Part shown: positions 54,350 to 63,905 of the stretch, piece after piece
Layout of the letters: every line of letters begins with the position of its first letter
Numbering within the stretch: position 1 is the first letter of the stretch
Source: Comamonas sp.
Lineage (GTDB): Bacteria; Pseudomonadota; Gammaproteobacteria; Burkholderiales; Burkholderiaceae_C
NCBI GenBank assembly: GCA_031277805.1
Contig: JAITLR010000006.1
Coordinates: forward strand, 17,189 to 81,188
Direction of reading: 5' to 3'
DNA: 64,000 bases
Made by a program: the position numbers and the translations under genes
Notes under the pieces: model-generated
What the model was told of the DNA's origin: nothing
Databases searched by the model: none
What the model saw: the letters and a program-made list of their open reading frames with translations, nothing else

Positions 54350-56437
54350 CTACTTGTTCTCCAAAAACCGCAACAACCCACTGCTGCGCTGCGTGGGGCT
54401 CCCCATCGCAGACACCAGCAAGCCCGGCACCTCCGACCACAGCGAAAACGCCTTGCGCGCCCGCGTGATGCCGGTATAGACCAGCTCGCGGCTGAGCACG
54501 CTGCCGCCCTGGGCTGCCAGCACCAGGGCCGTGTGCTCGAACTCCGAGCCCTGGCTTTTGTGCACCGTCATCGCAAACGCGGTCTCCACATGGGCCAGGC
54601 GCGCCGTGCTGACTGCGTGCAGCTTTTCCCCTTGCATAAAGTACGCCCGCAGACGCCTGGGGTCTGCAAAGCTGGGCAAGGCCATGCCGATATCGCCGTT
54701 GAACACGCCCAGCTGCGCATCGTTGCGCGTGACCATGACGGGGCGGCCCGCATACCACTCGCCGTCCTTGCGGATGGCGCCGCGCGCGTGCAGCGCGGCT
54801 TCCACGGCACGGTTCAGGCCGGACACGCCCCAGGCGCCTTCGCGCACGGCGCACAGCAGACGGTAACGATCAAAGGCCTGCAGCACATCTGCGACCCATT
54901 GCTGGTGGACTTCTTCGCTGTCAAAGCCGGCTTTCATGCCTTGCGCCAGCACCTGGGCATAGGCCGCATAGCTGGCGGCCGTGCCGCGCCCCTGCACGGC
55001 GCTGCGCACCACGGCCTCGACATCGCCGCCTTCGCGTGCCCAGAGTTCGGCGTTCAGGCCTGACTGGGTCTGGGCACGCAGCAAGCCCATGACACCCGGC
55101 GCATCGCCGGTATTGACGGCCTGCGCCAGCTGGCCGATGGGGCCGCCAAAACGGCGGCTTTCGCGCAGCATGACGGTGTGCTGGGCCAGCGGCAAGGCGT
55201 GGTCAGCCGCCACAAACTGCGCTGGCAACTCTTGCCCGGCCACACGCTGGGCATAGGCCAGGGTGTCTGCCGCGTAATTGCCCTGCTGCGCGTCGCGGCA
55301 CAGATCGCCAAGCACGGCACCAGCTTCCACCGAAGCCAGCTGGTCCTTGTCGCCCAGCAGAATCAGGCGCGCCGTGGGCGGCAAGGCCTGCAGCAGCGCG
55401 GCCATCATCTCCAGATGGATCATGGAGGCTTCATCGACGATGAGCACATCCACATCCAGCGGGTTGCCCGCATGGTGGGCGAAGCGGCGTGTATCGGGGC
55501 GCGCGCCCAGCAGCGAGTGCAGCGTACGCGCGCCGCCCATGCGTTTGACCAGAGCTTCCAGATCCAGATCACTGCCCACAGCACCTTTCAGCTCCAGCAG
55601 CGAAAAATCAATGGACTGCTTGAGCCTCGCCGCCGCCTTGCCCGTGGGCGCTGCCAGCGCCACGCGCAGCTGGGCGGCATCGGGGGCCGTGGCAAACAGC
55701 AGCGCCAGCAATCGGGCCGCCGTATAGGTCTTGCCTGTGCCAGGGCCGCCGGTAATGACGGACAGCCGCCCGCGCAGGGCCAGCGCACAAGCCAGTTTTT
55801 GCCAGTCCGGCTGGCTGGCCGTTTGGTTGGGCGATTGGCTGAACAAGCGATCCAGCCAGTGCCTGACCTGGGACTCATCCAGCGCGCCATCGTCTGCGGC
55901 CGTGCGCTGCGCAATCTGCGCGGCCACGCTGCGCTCGTAATCCCAGTAGCGGCGCAGATAGAGCAGCGGCGCGGGGCCATCAAGCAGCACCAGCGGCTGC
56001 CCCTGATCTGGCGGCGAGGCATCATGCCCCACCACGCGCACCACGGGGCTGCGGCGCAGCGCCTTCAACCAATCCGCCAGCGTGGCGGGCAGTTGCTCCC
56101 ACAGCGATAGCTGCACAGGTACGGCCTCCTTGGGCCAGCCCAGAATTTCATTAGGATTGGCAGGCAACGCTGCCAACGGCAGACAACTGTGACCACGGCC
56201 CTCCATCTGCGCCAGCACCGCCGTCGCGACCAGCAAGGCGGGTTCGGCGTGGGCATCCTGAGCCGCAACGAACGCGGCCAGCGCACTGTCCAAGCGACGC
56301 AGCAGCCCGGCATCGGCCAGACGCTCCAGTGCGGTCAGCAGATCGGCGCTGCTCAACACCGCGACGGCTTCGTCGCCAGACTCATGGCCGGCAAACAGAT
56401 CCAGTGTCTGCAGATCGGTTCTGCGGCGGCCCCTCAT
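54350..56437 (-). CDS. recD: Exodeoxyribonuclease V alpha subunit RecD
   Basis: RecD is the 5'-3' helicase of RecBCD. The 695-residue protein has Walker A GGPGTGKT (residues 230-237), VDVLIVDEASMIHLEMM (DEAS box), LILLGDKDQLASVEAGAVLGDL, and the C-terminal AFAMTVHKSQGSEFEHTALVL and YTGITRARK motifs. Its ATG overlaps the recB stop by four bases (56434-56437), so the two are translationally coupled. The 44-bp gap before the HNH gene holds only that gene's ribosome site. Confidence 0.96.
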   Translation of the reverse strand: MRGRRRTDLQTLDLFAGHESGDEAVAVLSSADLLTALERLADAGLLRRLDSALAAFVAAQDAHAEPALLVATAVLAQMEGRGHSCLPLAALPANPNEILGWPKEAVPVQLSLWEQLPATLADWLKALRRSPVVRVVGHDASPPDQGQPLVLLDGPAPLLYLRRYWDYERSVAAQIAQRTAADDGALDESQVRHWLDRLFSQSPNQTASQPDWQKLACALALRGRLSVITGGPGTGKTYTAARLLALLFATAPDAAQLRVALAAPTGKAAARLKQSIDFSLLELKGAVGSDLDLEALVKRMGGARTLHSLLGARPDTRRFAHHAGNPLDVDVLIVDEASMIHLEMMAALLQALPPTARLILLGDKDQLASVEAGAVLGDLCRDAQQGNYAADTLAYAQRVAGQELPAQFVAADHALPLAQHTVMLRESRRFGGPIGQLAQAVNTGDAPGVMGLLRAQTQSGLNAELWAREGGDVEAVVRSAVQGRGTAASYAAYAQVLAQGMKAGFDSEEVHQQWVADVLQAFDRYRLLCAVREGAWGVSGLNRAVEAALHARGAIRKDGEWYAGRPVMVTRNDAQLGVFNGDIGMALPSFADPRRLRAYFMQGEKLHAVSTARLAHVETAFAMTVHKSQGSEFEHTALVLAAQGGSVLSRELVYTGITRARKAFSLWSEVPGLLVSAMGSPTQRSSGLLRFLENK

Positions 56438-59400
56438 GGCTGTACCTCCCGTGTAGATTCGGGGCTGTCGCTGAGCAGCGCATCCAGCGCCTGCAGCAAG
56501 GCCAGCGGCGCTGGCAGCACATGCATGCCGTCGGTCTCGCTGTCGATGCCGCGCATGAAAAAGTAGAGCGCACCGCCCAGGTGCTGCACGGGATCGTAGG
56601 CATCTGCCAACCGACTTTGTAGCAAGCGATGCAGCGCCAGCAGATAGAGCGCGGCCTGCACGTCATAGCGATGCTCCAGCATGGCGCGGGCCAGAGCCTC
56701 CGGCGTATAGGCGGCGGCCTCCGTGCCCAGATGGTTGGTCTTGTAGTCCAGCACCCAGTAGCGGCCCGCATGGCTGAAGACCAGATCGGCAAAGCCCATC
56801 AGCATGCCGTGCAGCTCGCGCTCGGGCAGCACCGGACGCGGCTGGCCGGGCAGGATATGTTCGCGGCACAGGGCATCGATACGCTGGGCCGACAGGCGCT
56901 GCGCGGGCAGCCAGAACTCCATCTCGGCCAGCAGCGCATCCTGCGCGCCCAGTTGCGCCAGCGTCACGCCAATGGGCTGCAGCGGTTTGTGCACCACGGC
57001 GCGCAGCCACTGCAGCACATCGGCGGCTTGCTCCTTGCGGCCGGCGCGCTCACAGCGGCGCAACAGGCGGGCGGCCAGTGGTTCGCTGGCTTCGGGGTCG
57101 TCTTGCGGCTGCAGCGCAAAGTCTTCGCCCGTCAGCCACTCCATCTGGTCGTGCAGAAAATTCCCCACCACCGGCCCGCGCATGAATCGGTGCCAGACAG
57201 CGGCGCTGCTGCGCGCACCTGCGGTCATGGGCAAGGCACTCAAGTCCAGCAATAGGTCTTCTTCACGCTGCATCTGCCGCTCATCCTCGGCGGGGCTGAT
57301 GGCGGCCACGGCCAGCACCGGCAGACTGGGCGCCGCCATCGCCCGGGTCAGCGACGAGAAGCTGCCAATGCCCCAGCGGCGGTCGAATTGGGCGTCGTAC
57401 AACGGCGCGGCCTGCAGCGCGGGCAGCTCTTTCGCCGGCACATAGCGCTGGGCCAGCGGCAGCTCCTGCGGTAAATCCAGCACACTGATCTGCGCGCATT
57501 GCTGGCTCAGCGCCTCAATGCTGGCGCGCCAACCCGCTACAGATTGCGAAGCATCTCCCGCAAGCAGATAGCCGGCCGCACCCTGTTCGTTCGCACAATT
57601 CTTGCTGTTGCCGCGCTTCATCGGGGCCAGCCCCATCCACAGCGCGTGGCGCGGGCGGGTCAGCGCCACATAGAGCAAGCGCAGGTCTTCACGCAGGCGC
57701 TCGCGGTCGGCCTGGGCCAGCTGCTGTTTGTCATAGTCCAGCAGCAGCTCGCGCGCCGGGCCATCCTCGCCTTGCACTGGCAGCGATAGGTAAGCGGCCT
57801 TGTTGTCCAGCGGCCTGAAACTGCCGCCAAACGGCAGGCAGACCACGGGGTATTCCAGCCCCTTGCTCTTGTGCACGGTGACGACCTTGACCAGATCGGC
57901 ATCCGATTCCAGCCGCACGATCTGCGCATCCCCGGTCGCGCCGGGGTTCTCGATCTGCGTAGCCAGCCAGCGAATCAAGGCCTGCTCGCCTTCCAGCTGG
58001 GCACTGGCGCTTTGCAGCAGCTCGGCCAAGTGCAGATAGTTGGTCAGCCGCCGCTCTCCGCCCATCTCGGCCAGCCAGCGAGCCGGCAGCTCCAGGCGGT
58101 ACAGCGTCTGGCGCAGCATGGCCAGCACGCCCAGGCGCAGCCAGACACTGTGCAGCTCTTTCATCTGCTCGCTGCGCAGGTCAAAGGCCTCGTCATCGCT
58201 GGCCAGCCAGGCCAGTTCGTCAAACGACAGCCCCATCAGCGGCGTCGCCAGGCCCGCACGCACGGCCAGACCATCCAGCGGCACCGCCACGGCCCGCAAC
58301 CACAGCAGCAGGTCCTGCGCTTCGCCGCTGGCAAACACCGAATCCTGATCCGACAGATAGACCGACGCCACCGACCGCTTGGCCAGCGCACGGCGCACGG
58401 CGGCAGCCTCCTTGCCTGTACGTACCAGCACGGCAATATCGGCCGGGCGTATGCGCTGCAGCGCTTGCCCCTCCTTGGCAAAGCCCGCCGTCTCGTCCAT
58501 CAGCCAGTGCACGATCTGGCTGGCACAGAATTCCGCCCCCCGGCGGCGTATCTCGTCATTGCTCAGCGGCTCGCCACCGCTGCCGTCCCAGGCAATCGTC
58601 AGCGCCGGCACAGGCTGACTGGCTTGCACCAGTACCTCGCTGCGGCCCTGGGCCTTCACGGGCTCGAAGGGCAGGGGATTTTGAGTCCCCTGACGGAACA
58701 TGAAAGCACCTTCCCCAGGGCGCTGCTCGGCCCGCGCAAACCACCGGTTGATGGCCTCGACCAGTGCTTCGGTGGAGCGGTAATTGGTGTCCAGCACATA
58801 GTGCCGCCCTTCGGTGGACTGGCGGGCCTGCAGATAGCTGTAGATGTCGGCGCCGCGAAAGCCGTAGATGGACTGCTTGGGGTCGCCAATCAGCAGCAGC
58901 GCGCTGTCCCGGCCGTTGTCGGCCGTGCGGTAGACCTGGTCAAACAAGCGGTATTGCAGCGGCGATGTGTCCTGAAACTCGTCAATCAAGGCTACCGGGT
59001 ACTGGGCCAGAATGCTGGCCCGCAGCGCAGCGCCGTTGTCGCCCGCCAGCGCGGCATCCAGGCGCTGCAGCATGTCGGCAAAGCCAAAGGTACCAGCTTG
59101 CCGCTTGATCCACAGCAGGCGCTGCTGCACATGCTGCGCCGCATGCAGGCGCAGCTGACTGGCAAAGCTGGGCATGGCCGCCAGTTGCAGCAGCAGTTGC
59201 TCCAGCGCCTGTGACTCGGGCGGCAAGTCCACCGGGGCATCGCCCTTGCGGGCCTCGTCCAGCCCCGCCGGAATCAGGCGCTTGGCCCCGGTTTTGAGCG
59301 CTTCTTCCAGCGTCAGATTCGGCGCCGCAGCCCAGTCACGCAGCGTCTTGAGCCAGCCCTTGTAATGGGCCTGGCGCAGCTTGAGCCCGTTCCAGGCGCT

Positions 59401-60210
59401 CTTGTTGTTGGCCAACTGGCCGTCCAGCCAGTCTTCCAGGCTCTGGGCCTTGTCGGCCCAGCCTTCGCTCAGGTCCTGCAACTGCGCTTTTTGCTGCTGC
59501 AGCGCGGTATCGACCAAGGAACCCAGCTGTAGATCGGCATGGGGCTGCGGCACGCTTTCGCGCAGCAGCGACTGCATGTCCTTGACCAAGGCATTCACGC
59601 TGGGCCAGACCTTGAGCACCTCTTCCAGCACCTCGCCCGACAGGGGGTAGCACTGCTGGCGCCAGTAGTCCTGAGCGGCCTCCAGCTGGCGCTGGCTTTC
59701 ATCGGCTTCCAGTGTTTCGTCGAACAGATTGCCGCTGTCAAACGCGTGCTCGCGCAGCATGCGCTGGCACCAGGCGTCAATGGTGTGAATGGCGGCATCG
59801 TCCATGCACTGCGCCGCCATATCGAGCCGCCAGGCAGCGGTGTCGCGCTCTGCGCCCGGCGCATAAGCGTCGCGCAGATCGCGCAGAAACTGGTCGTGCG
59901 CCTCGGGCTCGGCTTCGCCGCGAAAGCACCGCACCGCTTCGATCAAGCGCGCCCGCACCCGGTCGGACAATTCGCGCGTGGCCGCGCGGGTAAAGGTCAT
60001 GACCAGAATTTCGGGCGGCATCAGCGGCTTGGCAAAGCCGTCCTCGTCGCCATGCCCCAACACCAGCCGCAAATACAGAGCGGCAATCGTCCAGGTCTTG
60101 CCGGTACCGGCGCTGGCCTCAATCAGGCGCGATCCCCAGAGCGGGAATTGCAGCGGCTGCAGCACATGGCTGCTGACTGGCTTAGCGGGCCCATTCATGT
60201 CTGCGTTCAT
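56434..60210 (-). CDS. recB: Exodeoxyribonuclease V beta subunit RecB
   Basis: RecB is the 3'-5' helicase and nuclease of RecBCD. The 1258-residue protein starts with ASAGTGKT (residues 32-39) and has VALIDEFQDTSPLQYRLFD, LIGDPKQSIYGFRGAD, VKVVTVHKSKGLEYPVVCLPF and LLYVALTRPRHALW. The C-terminal nuclease domain is intact with GFADLVFSHAGRYWVLDYKTN (about 1136-1158), holding the catalytic Asp-Tyr-Lys. It overlaps recC upstream (60207-60210) and recD downstream by four bases each. Confidence 0.96.
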   Translation of the reverse strand: MNADMNGPAKPVSSHVLQPLQFPLWGSRLIEASAGTGKTWTIAALYLRLVLGHGDEDGFAKPLMPPEILVMTFTRAATRELSDRVRARLIEAVRCFRGEAEPEAHDQFLRDLRDAYAPGAERDTAAWRLDMAAQCMDDAAIHTIDAWCQRMLREHAFDSGNLFDETLEADESQRQLEAAQDYWRQQCYPLSGEVLEEVLKVWPSVNALVKDMQSLLRESVPQPHADLQLGSLVDTALQQQKAQLQDLSEGWADKAQSLEDWLDGQLANNKSAWNGLKLRQAHYKGWLKTLRDWAAAPNLTLEEALKTGAKRLIPAGLDEARKGDAPVDLPPESQALEQLLLQLAAMPSFASQLRLHAAQHVQQRLLWIKRQAGTFGFADMLQRLDAALAGDNGAALRASILAQYPVALIDEFQDTSPLQYRLFDQVYRTADNGRDSALLLIGDPKQSIYGFRGADIYSYLQARQSTEGRHYVLDTNYRSTEALVEAINRWFARAEQRPGEGAFMFRQGTQNPLPFEPVKAQGRSEVLVQASQPVPALTIAWDGSGGEPLSNDEIRRRGAEFCASQIVHWLMDETAGFAKEGQALQRIRPADIAVLVRTGKEAAAVRRALAKRSVASVYLSDQDSVFASGEAQDLLLWLRAVAVPLDGLAVRAGLATPLMGLSFDELAWLASDDEAFDLRSEQMKELHSVWLRLGVLAMLRQTLYRLELPARWLAEMGGERRLTNYLHLAELLQSASAQLEGEQALIRWLATQIENPGATGDAQIVRLESDADLVKVVTVHKSKGLEYPVVCLPFGGSFRPLDNKAAYLSLPVQGEDGPARELLLDYDKQQLAQADRERLREDLRLLYVALTRPRHALWMGLAPMKRGNSKNCANEQGAAGYLLAGDASQSVAGWRASIEALSQQCAQISVLDLPQELPLAQRYVPAKELPALQAAPLYDAQFDRRWGIGSFSSLTRAMAAPSLPVLAVAAISPAEDERQMQREEDLLLDLSALPMTAGARSSAAVWHRFMRGPVVGNFLHDQMEWLTGEDFALQPQDDPEASEPLAARLLRRCERAGRKEQAADVLQWLRAVVHKPLQPIGVTLAQLGAQDALLAEMEFWLPAQRLSAQRIDALCREHILPGQPRPVLPERELHGMLMGFADLVFSHAGRYWVLDYKTNHLGTEAAAYTPEALARAMLEHRYDVQAALYLLALHRLLQSRLADAYDPVQHLGGALYFFMRGIDSETDGMHVLPAPLALLQALDALLSDSPESTREVQP

Positions 60211-63200
60211 GCCTGCTCTCCTTGTGTTTCCAGCGCAGGCAATTCGGCAGTGCTTACCTGAGAGTTCAGCCAGTCATGCAGCGGGCTATAGACCTGCTTG
60301 GCCAGGGCCTCAAAGCGCAGGTCGGCGATCAAATCCTCCCAGCCCGGAAAGCAGCGCGCCCAGCTTGGGTCTTCGCATTCACCCGTACTCATAAATCCGC
60401 CTTCATAGGCCTGAGCGGCAGCCCGCAAATCATCATTGGCCGCTGCTACCGCACTGCGCAAAGGCAAAGGCAGCGGCTCGTTCTGGCCTTGCAGCCAGAG
60501 CTGCATCAGGGCCAGCAATTGCTGGCGGGCGTCCTCCACCTCCAGCGGCATCACCCAGACCATGACATCGCGCGCAATCACAGCCATCAGCGTTTTGCCG
60601 CCGGCCGCCGACAGCGCCAGGCTGCGCACATACAGCGGCAGCAGCTTGCTGGCCTGCAGCTCGCCCTCTTTGTTCAGCAGGCCGCGCGGCTCCAGGGAGA
60701 ACCAGCAGCGGGCAAAGCCCTCGGTCAGGGAGCCGTCGCCCGCAGTGATCTCGTCATCGCGCTCGCGCAGGCCGTCGATCCAGTCGTCCAGCACCAGATT
60801 TCCCTCACGCAGCAGCAACCGCTGACGGGCCGCAGCATGCGGCCATTCATGCATCTGCTGCTGCCAGGCCTGCAGGGATGGTGATGTCTGCGCCTGCAGT
60901 ACCTGGGATTCGCGCTGCCCCAGACCGGCCAGCGGCAGCACACCGGCACGCGCCAGGCGCTGCACATTGCGCTGCACCTGGGCCGGCACATCCAGCGCGG
61001 CATCGGCCTGCGCCAGCTGGGTGCGCACCCCTTGCTGCAGCTGCTGCACCAGGCCATAGGCCATCAGGCCATCGACGGTGAACAGTTCATCGTCTTCGAC
61101 CACCTCGTCTTCCTGTTCAAAACGCACCAGCAGACGATGGCGCAAAAAGCTGCGGGCGGGATTGCGCAGAAAGTCCGTCAGCCGTGCCAGCGTCAGCGGC
61201 ACCTCGGGGTCAGGCTCATACGCAGCCATCTGCGGCAGCGCCTGCACCTCGGCCTGCTGGTGGGCCGCATGCCATTCGCGGGCAAAGGTGGACAGACCCG
61301 AAGCCTGCTCGAAATAGCGGCGGCTGAAAGGCTGCAGCGGGTGCTGCCAGGTGCGCTGGGCCAGCAGATCTCCGTCATCGCCCTGCCAGCCCTGGGCCAG
61401 ATAGTCGCGCAGTTGCGAAACCAGCACCGACGGCGGCTGCTCGCTGTTGTCACGCACATGGCGGCCCGCCCAGCTGATATAGAGCCTGCGCCGGGCCGAC
61501 AGCAAGGCATCCAGCATGAGCTGGCGATCATCGTCACGCCGCGCCCGGTCGCCAGGCCGCTGCTGCCCGGGCTGGGCCATCAGGTCAAAGTCCACACGTG
61601 TGGCCCGGCGTGGATAGTCGCCGTCGTTCATGCCCAGCAGGCACACCACCTCGAACGGTATGGCGCGCATGGGCATCAAGGTGCAGAAAGTCACGCCACC
61701 GGCGCGAAAACGCTGGTTGAGCGCCGGCTCGGACAAGGCCTGCAGCCAGGCCTCCTGCGCAACTTCCAATGGAATTTCGGTCTCGAACCCTGCCTGCTCG
61801 CAAGCGCTTTGCCAGCTGACCAGCGCGGTATCAAGTGCGGAGACCAGGGCCTGGTCCTCGTCGGTCTGTGCAACAAAGAAATCATCGAGCAGTGCCCTGA
61901 AGCGCTGCGCCCAGACCTCGGGCACTGCGGCAGTATTGCCCGTCTGCCACCACTGCAACATGCGCGCCAGCAAGCTGGCCAGACTGCCCGCCAGCTCTGC
62001 GTCAAGACCGCCCACCTCGTCATAAGGCTCTATGCCTGCAAAGGGCTCCAGCGGTGGCTGTACATTGCCCGCGCCCGGCAACTCAATGGCCGCGCCGCTG
62101 GCATAGCCCAGCAACATGCGGCGCAGGCCGAACCAGGCGCTATTGGGATCGCCACAGGCCTCCAGCCCCAGCTGGGCGCGCTGTGCGTGGTTCAGGCCCC
62201 AGCGTATGCCTGCCCCGGCCATCCAGTGCGTGAGTTGCGGAAGATCGTCCGCTACCAGCCCCACGCGTGCAGCAACGGAGGGCACATCGAGCAGATCATA
62301 CAGCTCGCTCAAACGGCAGCGCTGCTGCGGCAGCTTGAGCAGCCATTGCAGCGCCGTGACCAGCGGGCTGCTGGCGCGCGCGCCCACGTCGGCAATGTCA
62401 AAGGGGATATGGCGCGCATCATGGCGGCCGTACTGGCCGAACACGGCGCGAATGGCGGGGGCGGCCTCCTCAATCGCGGGCAGCATGACCACCACATCGC
62501 GCGGCGCCAGTGCGGCCTGCCCCCCCGCAGCAGGCTGGGCCAGCCACTGCAGCAGCTGGTCGTGCAGTACTTCCAGCTCGCGCACCAGACCATGGGCCTT
62601 GTGAAAGACGATGGAGTCATCGGCAACGGGGATTTCCAGCGCCGGATGCTCGGACAAGGGAACCAGGTCGCGTATGCGTTGCTGCACCTGCTGCAACAGC
62701 GGCGCCTGCGCCAGATCGTCGACATCGGCTTCCTCGAACACATCCACGCGCGGCCAGTTCCATTGCACGGCGGTGTCTGTCGTCGTATCGAAGGCATCGA
62801 GCTGGCGCACATAGTCGCGGCTCTGCCTTCCCCAGGCGGCCAGCAGCGGATGGGCATGAGCGTGCATGGCCTCCAGCGGAATCTGCGCCAGGTCCTTGCC
62901 GCCCTTGTCGGCATGGCGGCGGCGCTGCTGACGCAGCAATTCGCGCCCGTCTATGGCATCGGCCCAGTGAAAGCGGCAGGGGTTGGGCACGGCAATCAGC
63001 ACCTGGCTATGCCTGGCAATGCCGCTCAGAAACTGCATCAGCGCCAGCGGCATCTGACTCATGCCGAACACCACCACGCGCCGCGCCAGCGGCGTCACCG
63101 GCGGCTGGCCCGATTCCAGTGCCGTCAGAATGCGCGCCAGCAACGCCGGGCGCGTGGCCGCACGCTCGGTCTCATCAAGCTCGGCCAGCACCTTGCGCCA

Positions 63201-63749
63201 CAGCATGGGCTGCCACAGCTGCCCTTCGGGCACCGCGACATCGGGCTTGCCAGGGGTGCGCAGAACATCCTCGCCCTGCTCCCAGGCTGCCAGCCAGTCG
63301 GCCCGGTAAATCTGGTACTGGTCAAACAGGTCGGCCAGACGCTCGGCCAGTTGCAGCAGACGCTGCGGCTCGCCGGGGCGCAGAAAGTTGGCAATGGGCG
63401 CGAACTCAGGCTCCTGCAGACACTGCGGCAGCAGTCGCATCAGGCGCCAGGTCATGGGGGTTTTATCGAGCGGCGATTCGCGCGGCACTTCATGCTTGCC
63501 CAGAATCTGTCTATAGCTGCGCCAGACAAAACGCGCCGGTAGCTCGACCTGAGCGGCCGCGCATACGCCCTGATGCTCGGCCATGCGCATCTTGAACCAC
63601 TCGGCCATGCCGTTGCTCTGCACCAGCACGATCTCGGGCTCCAGCGCGGCCAGAGGGTGAGCGGCCAACCAGGCCAGCACCGTGTCGGCCAACGCTTCGG
63701 TGCGATTTCCATGCAGGGCGATCAAGCCCGGTTGCCAATGCGCTGCCAC
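60207..63749 (-). CDS. recC: Exodeoxyribonuclease V gamma subunit RecC
   Basis: RecC holds the enzyme together and reads Chi. The 1180-residue protein has the family start IALHGNRTEALADTVLAWL and LVQSNGMAEWFKMRMAEHQGV. Other RecC landmarks are RVVVFGMSQMPLALMQFLSGIA, PFDIADVGARASSPLVTALQWLLKLP, RAIPFEVVCLLGMNDGDYPR and LYISWAGRHVRDNSEQPPSVLV. It is translated from GTG 63749, which has AGGAGG seven bases upstream. It is the first gene of the operon; its promoter must lie in the 138 bp between the start and an IS-like transposase end. Confidence 0.95.
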   Translation of the reverse strand: MAAHWQPGLIALHGNRTEALADTVLAWLAAHPLAALEPEIVLVQSNGMAEWFKMRMAEHQGVCAAAQVELPARFVWRSYRQILGKHEVPRESPLDKTPMTWRLMRLLPQCLQEPEFAPIANFLRPGEPQRLLQLAERLADLFDQYQIYRADWLAAWEQGEDVLRTPGKPDVAVPEGQLWQPMLWRKVLAELDETERAATRPALLARILTALESGQPPVTPLARRVVVFGMSQMPLALMQFLSGIARHSQVLIAVPNPCRFHWADAIDGRELLRQQRRRHADKGGKDLAQIPLEAMHAHAHPLLAAWGRQSRDYVRQLDAFDTTTDTAVQWNWPRVDVFEEADVDDLAQAPLLQQVQQRIRDLVPLSEHPALEIPVADDSIVFHKAHGLVRELEVLHDQLLQWLAQPAAGGQAALAPRDVVVMLPAIEEAAPAIRAVFGQYGRHDARHIPFDIADVGARASSPLVTALQWLLKLPQQRCRLSELYDLLDVPSVAARVGLVADDLPQLTHWMAGAGIRWGLNHAQRAQLGLEACGDPNSAWFGLRRMLLGYASGAAIELPGAGNVQPPLEPFAGIEPYDEVGGLDAELAGSLASLLARMLQWWQTGNTAAVPEVWAQRFRALLDDFFVAQTDEDQALVSALDTALVSWQSACEQAGFETEIPLEVAQEAWLQALSEPALNQRFRAGGVTFCTLMPMRAIPFEVVCLLGMNDGDYPRRATRVDFDLMAQPGQQRPGDRARRDDDRQLMLDALLSARRRLYISWAGRHVRDNSEQPPSVLVSQLRDYLAQGWQGDDGDLLAQRTWQHPLQPFSRRYFEQASGLSTFAREWHAAHQQAEVQALPQMAAYEPDPEVPLTLARLTDFLRNPARSFLRHRLLVRFEQEDEVVEDDELFTVDGLMAYGLVQQLQQGVRTQLAQADAALDVPAQVQRNVQRLARAGVLPLAGLGQRESQVLQAQTSPSLQAWQQQMHEWPHAAARQRLLLREGNLVLDDWIDGLRERDDEITAGDGSLTEGFARCWFSLEPRGLLNKEGELQASKLLPLYVRSLALSAAGGKTLMAVIARDVMVWVMPLEVEDARQQLLALMQLWLQGQNEPLPLPLRSAVAAANDDLRAAAQAYEGGFMSTGECEDPSWARCFPGWEDLIADLRFEALAKQVYSPLHDWLNSQVSTAELPALETQGEQA

Positions 63750-63882
63750 TCACGCCCTCCTGTATTGCCTGCCACGCCAGCGGCGAGCTTAACGCGACTC
63801 GAAGGCGCAGCTGCGCAAATCCTTCCGCTCCTGTATCAAGAGCTGCCATCACTGATCAATCAACGATTTCAAATAGAAAACA

Positions 63883-63905
63883 CCTGATTAGCGACATAAA
63901 TCAGG
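63883..63905 (-). terminator. Short hairpin at the end of the transposase fragment
   Basis: CCTGATT and AATCAGG form a 7-bp stem with a 9-base loop, overlapping the transposase stop codon; on the minus strand TGTTTTC follows. It could be a weak terminator that shields recC from transposase transcription. Confidence 0.4.

Noticed and set aside
54306..54854. N-terminal extension of the HNH endonuclease by 183 residues
   Set aside because: The extension lies inside recD in another frame and is low-complexity Arg/Gly/Ala. ATG 54305 is the first start after the recD stop.
61032..63542. Open frame of 836 codons on the plus strand
   Set aside because: It is antisense to recC, with low-complexity His/Gln/Arg-rich composition and no domain.
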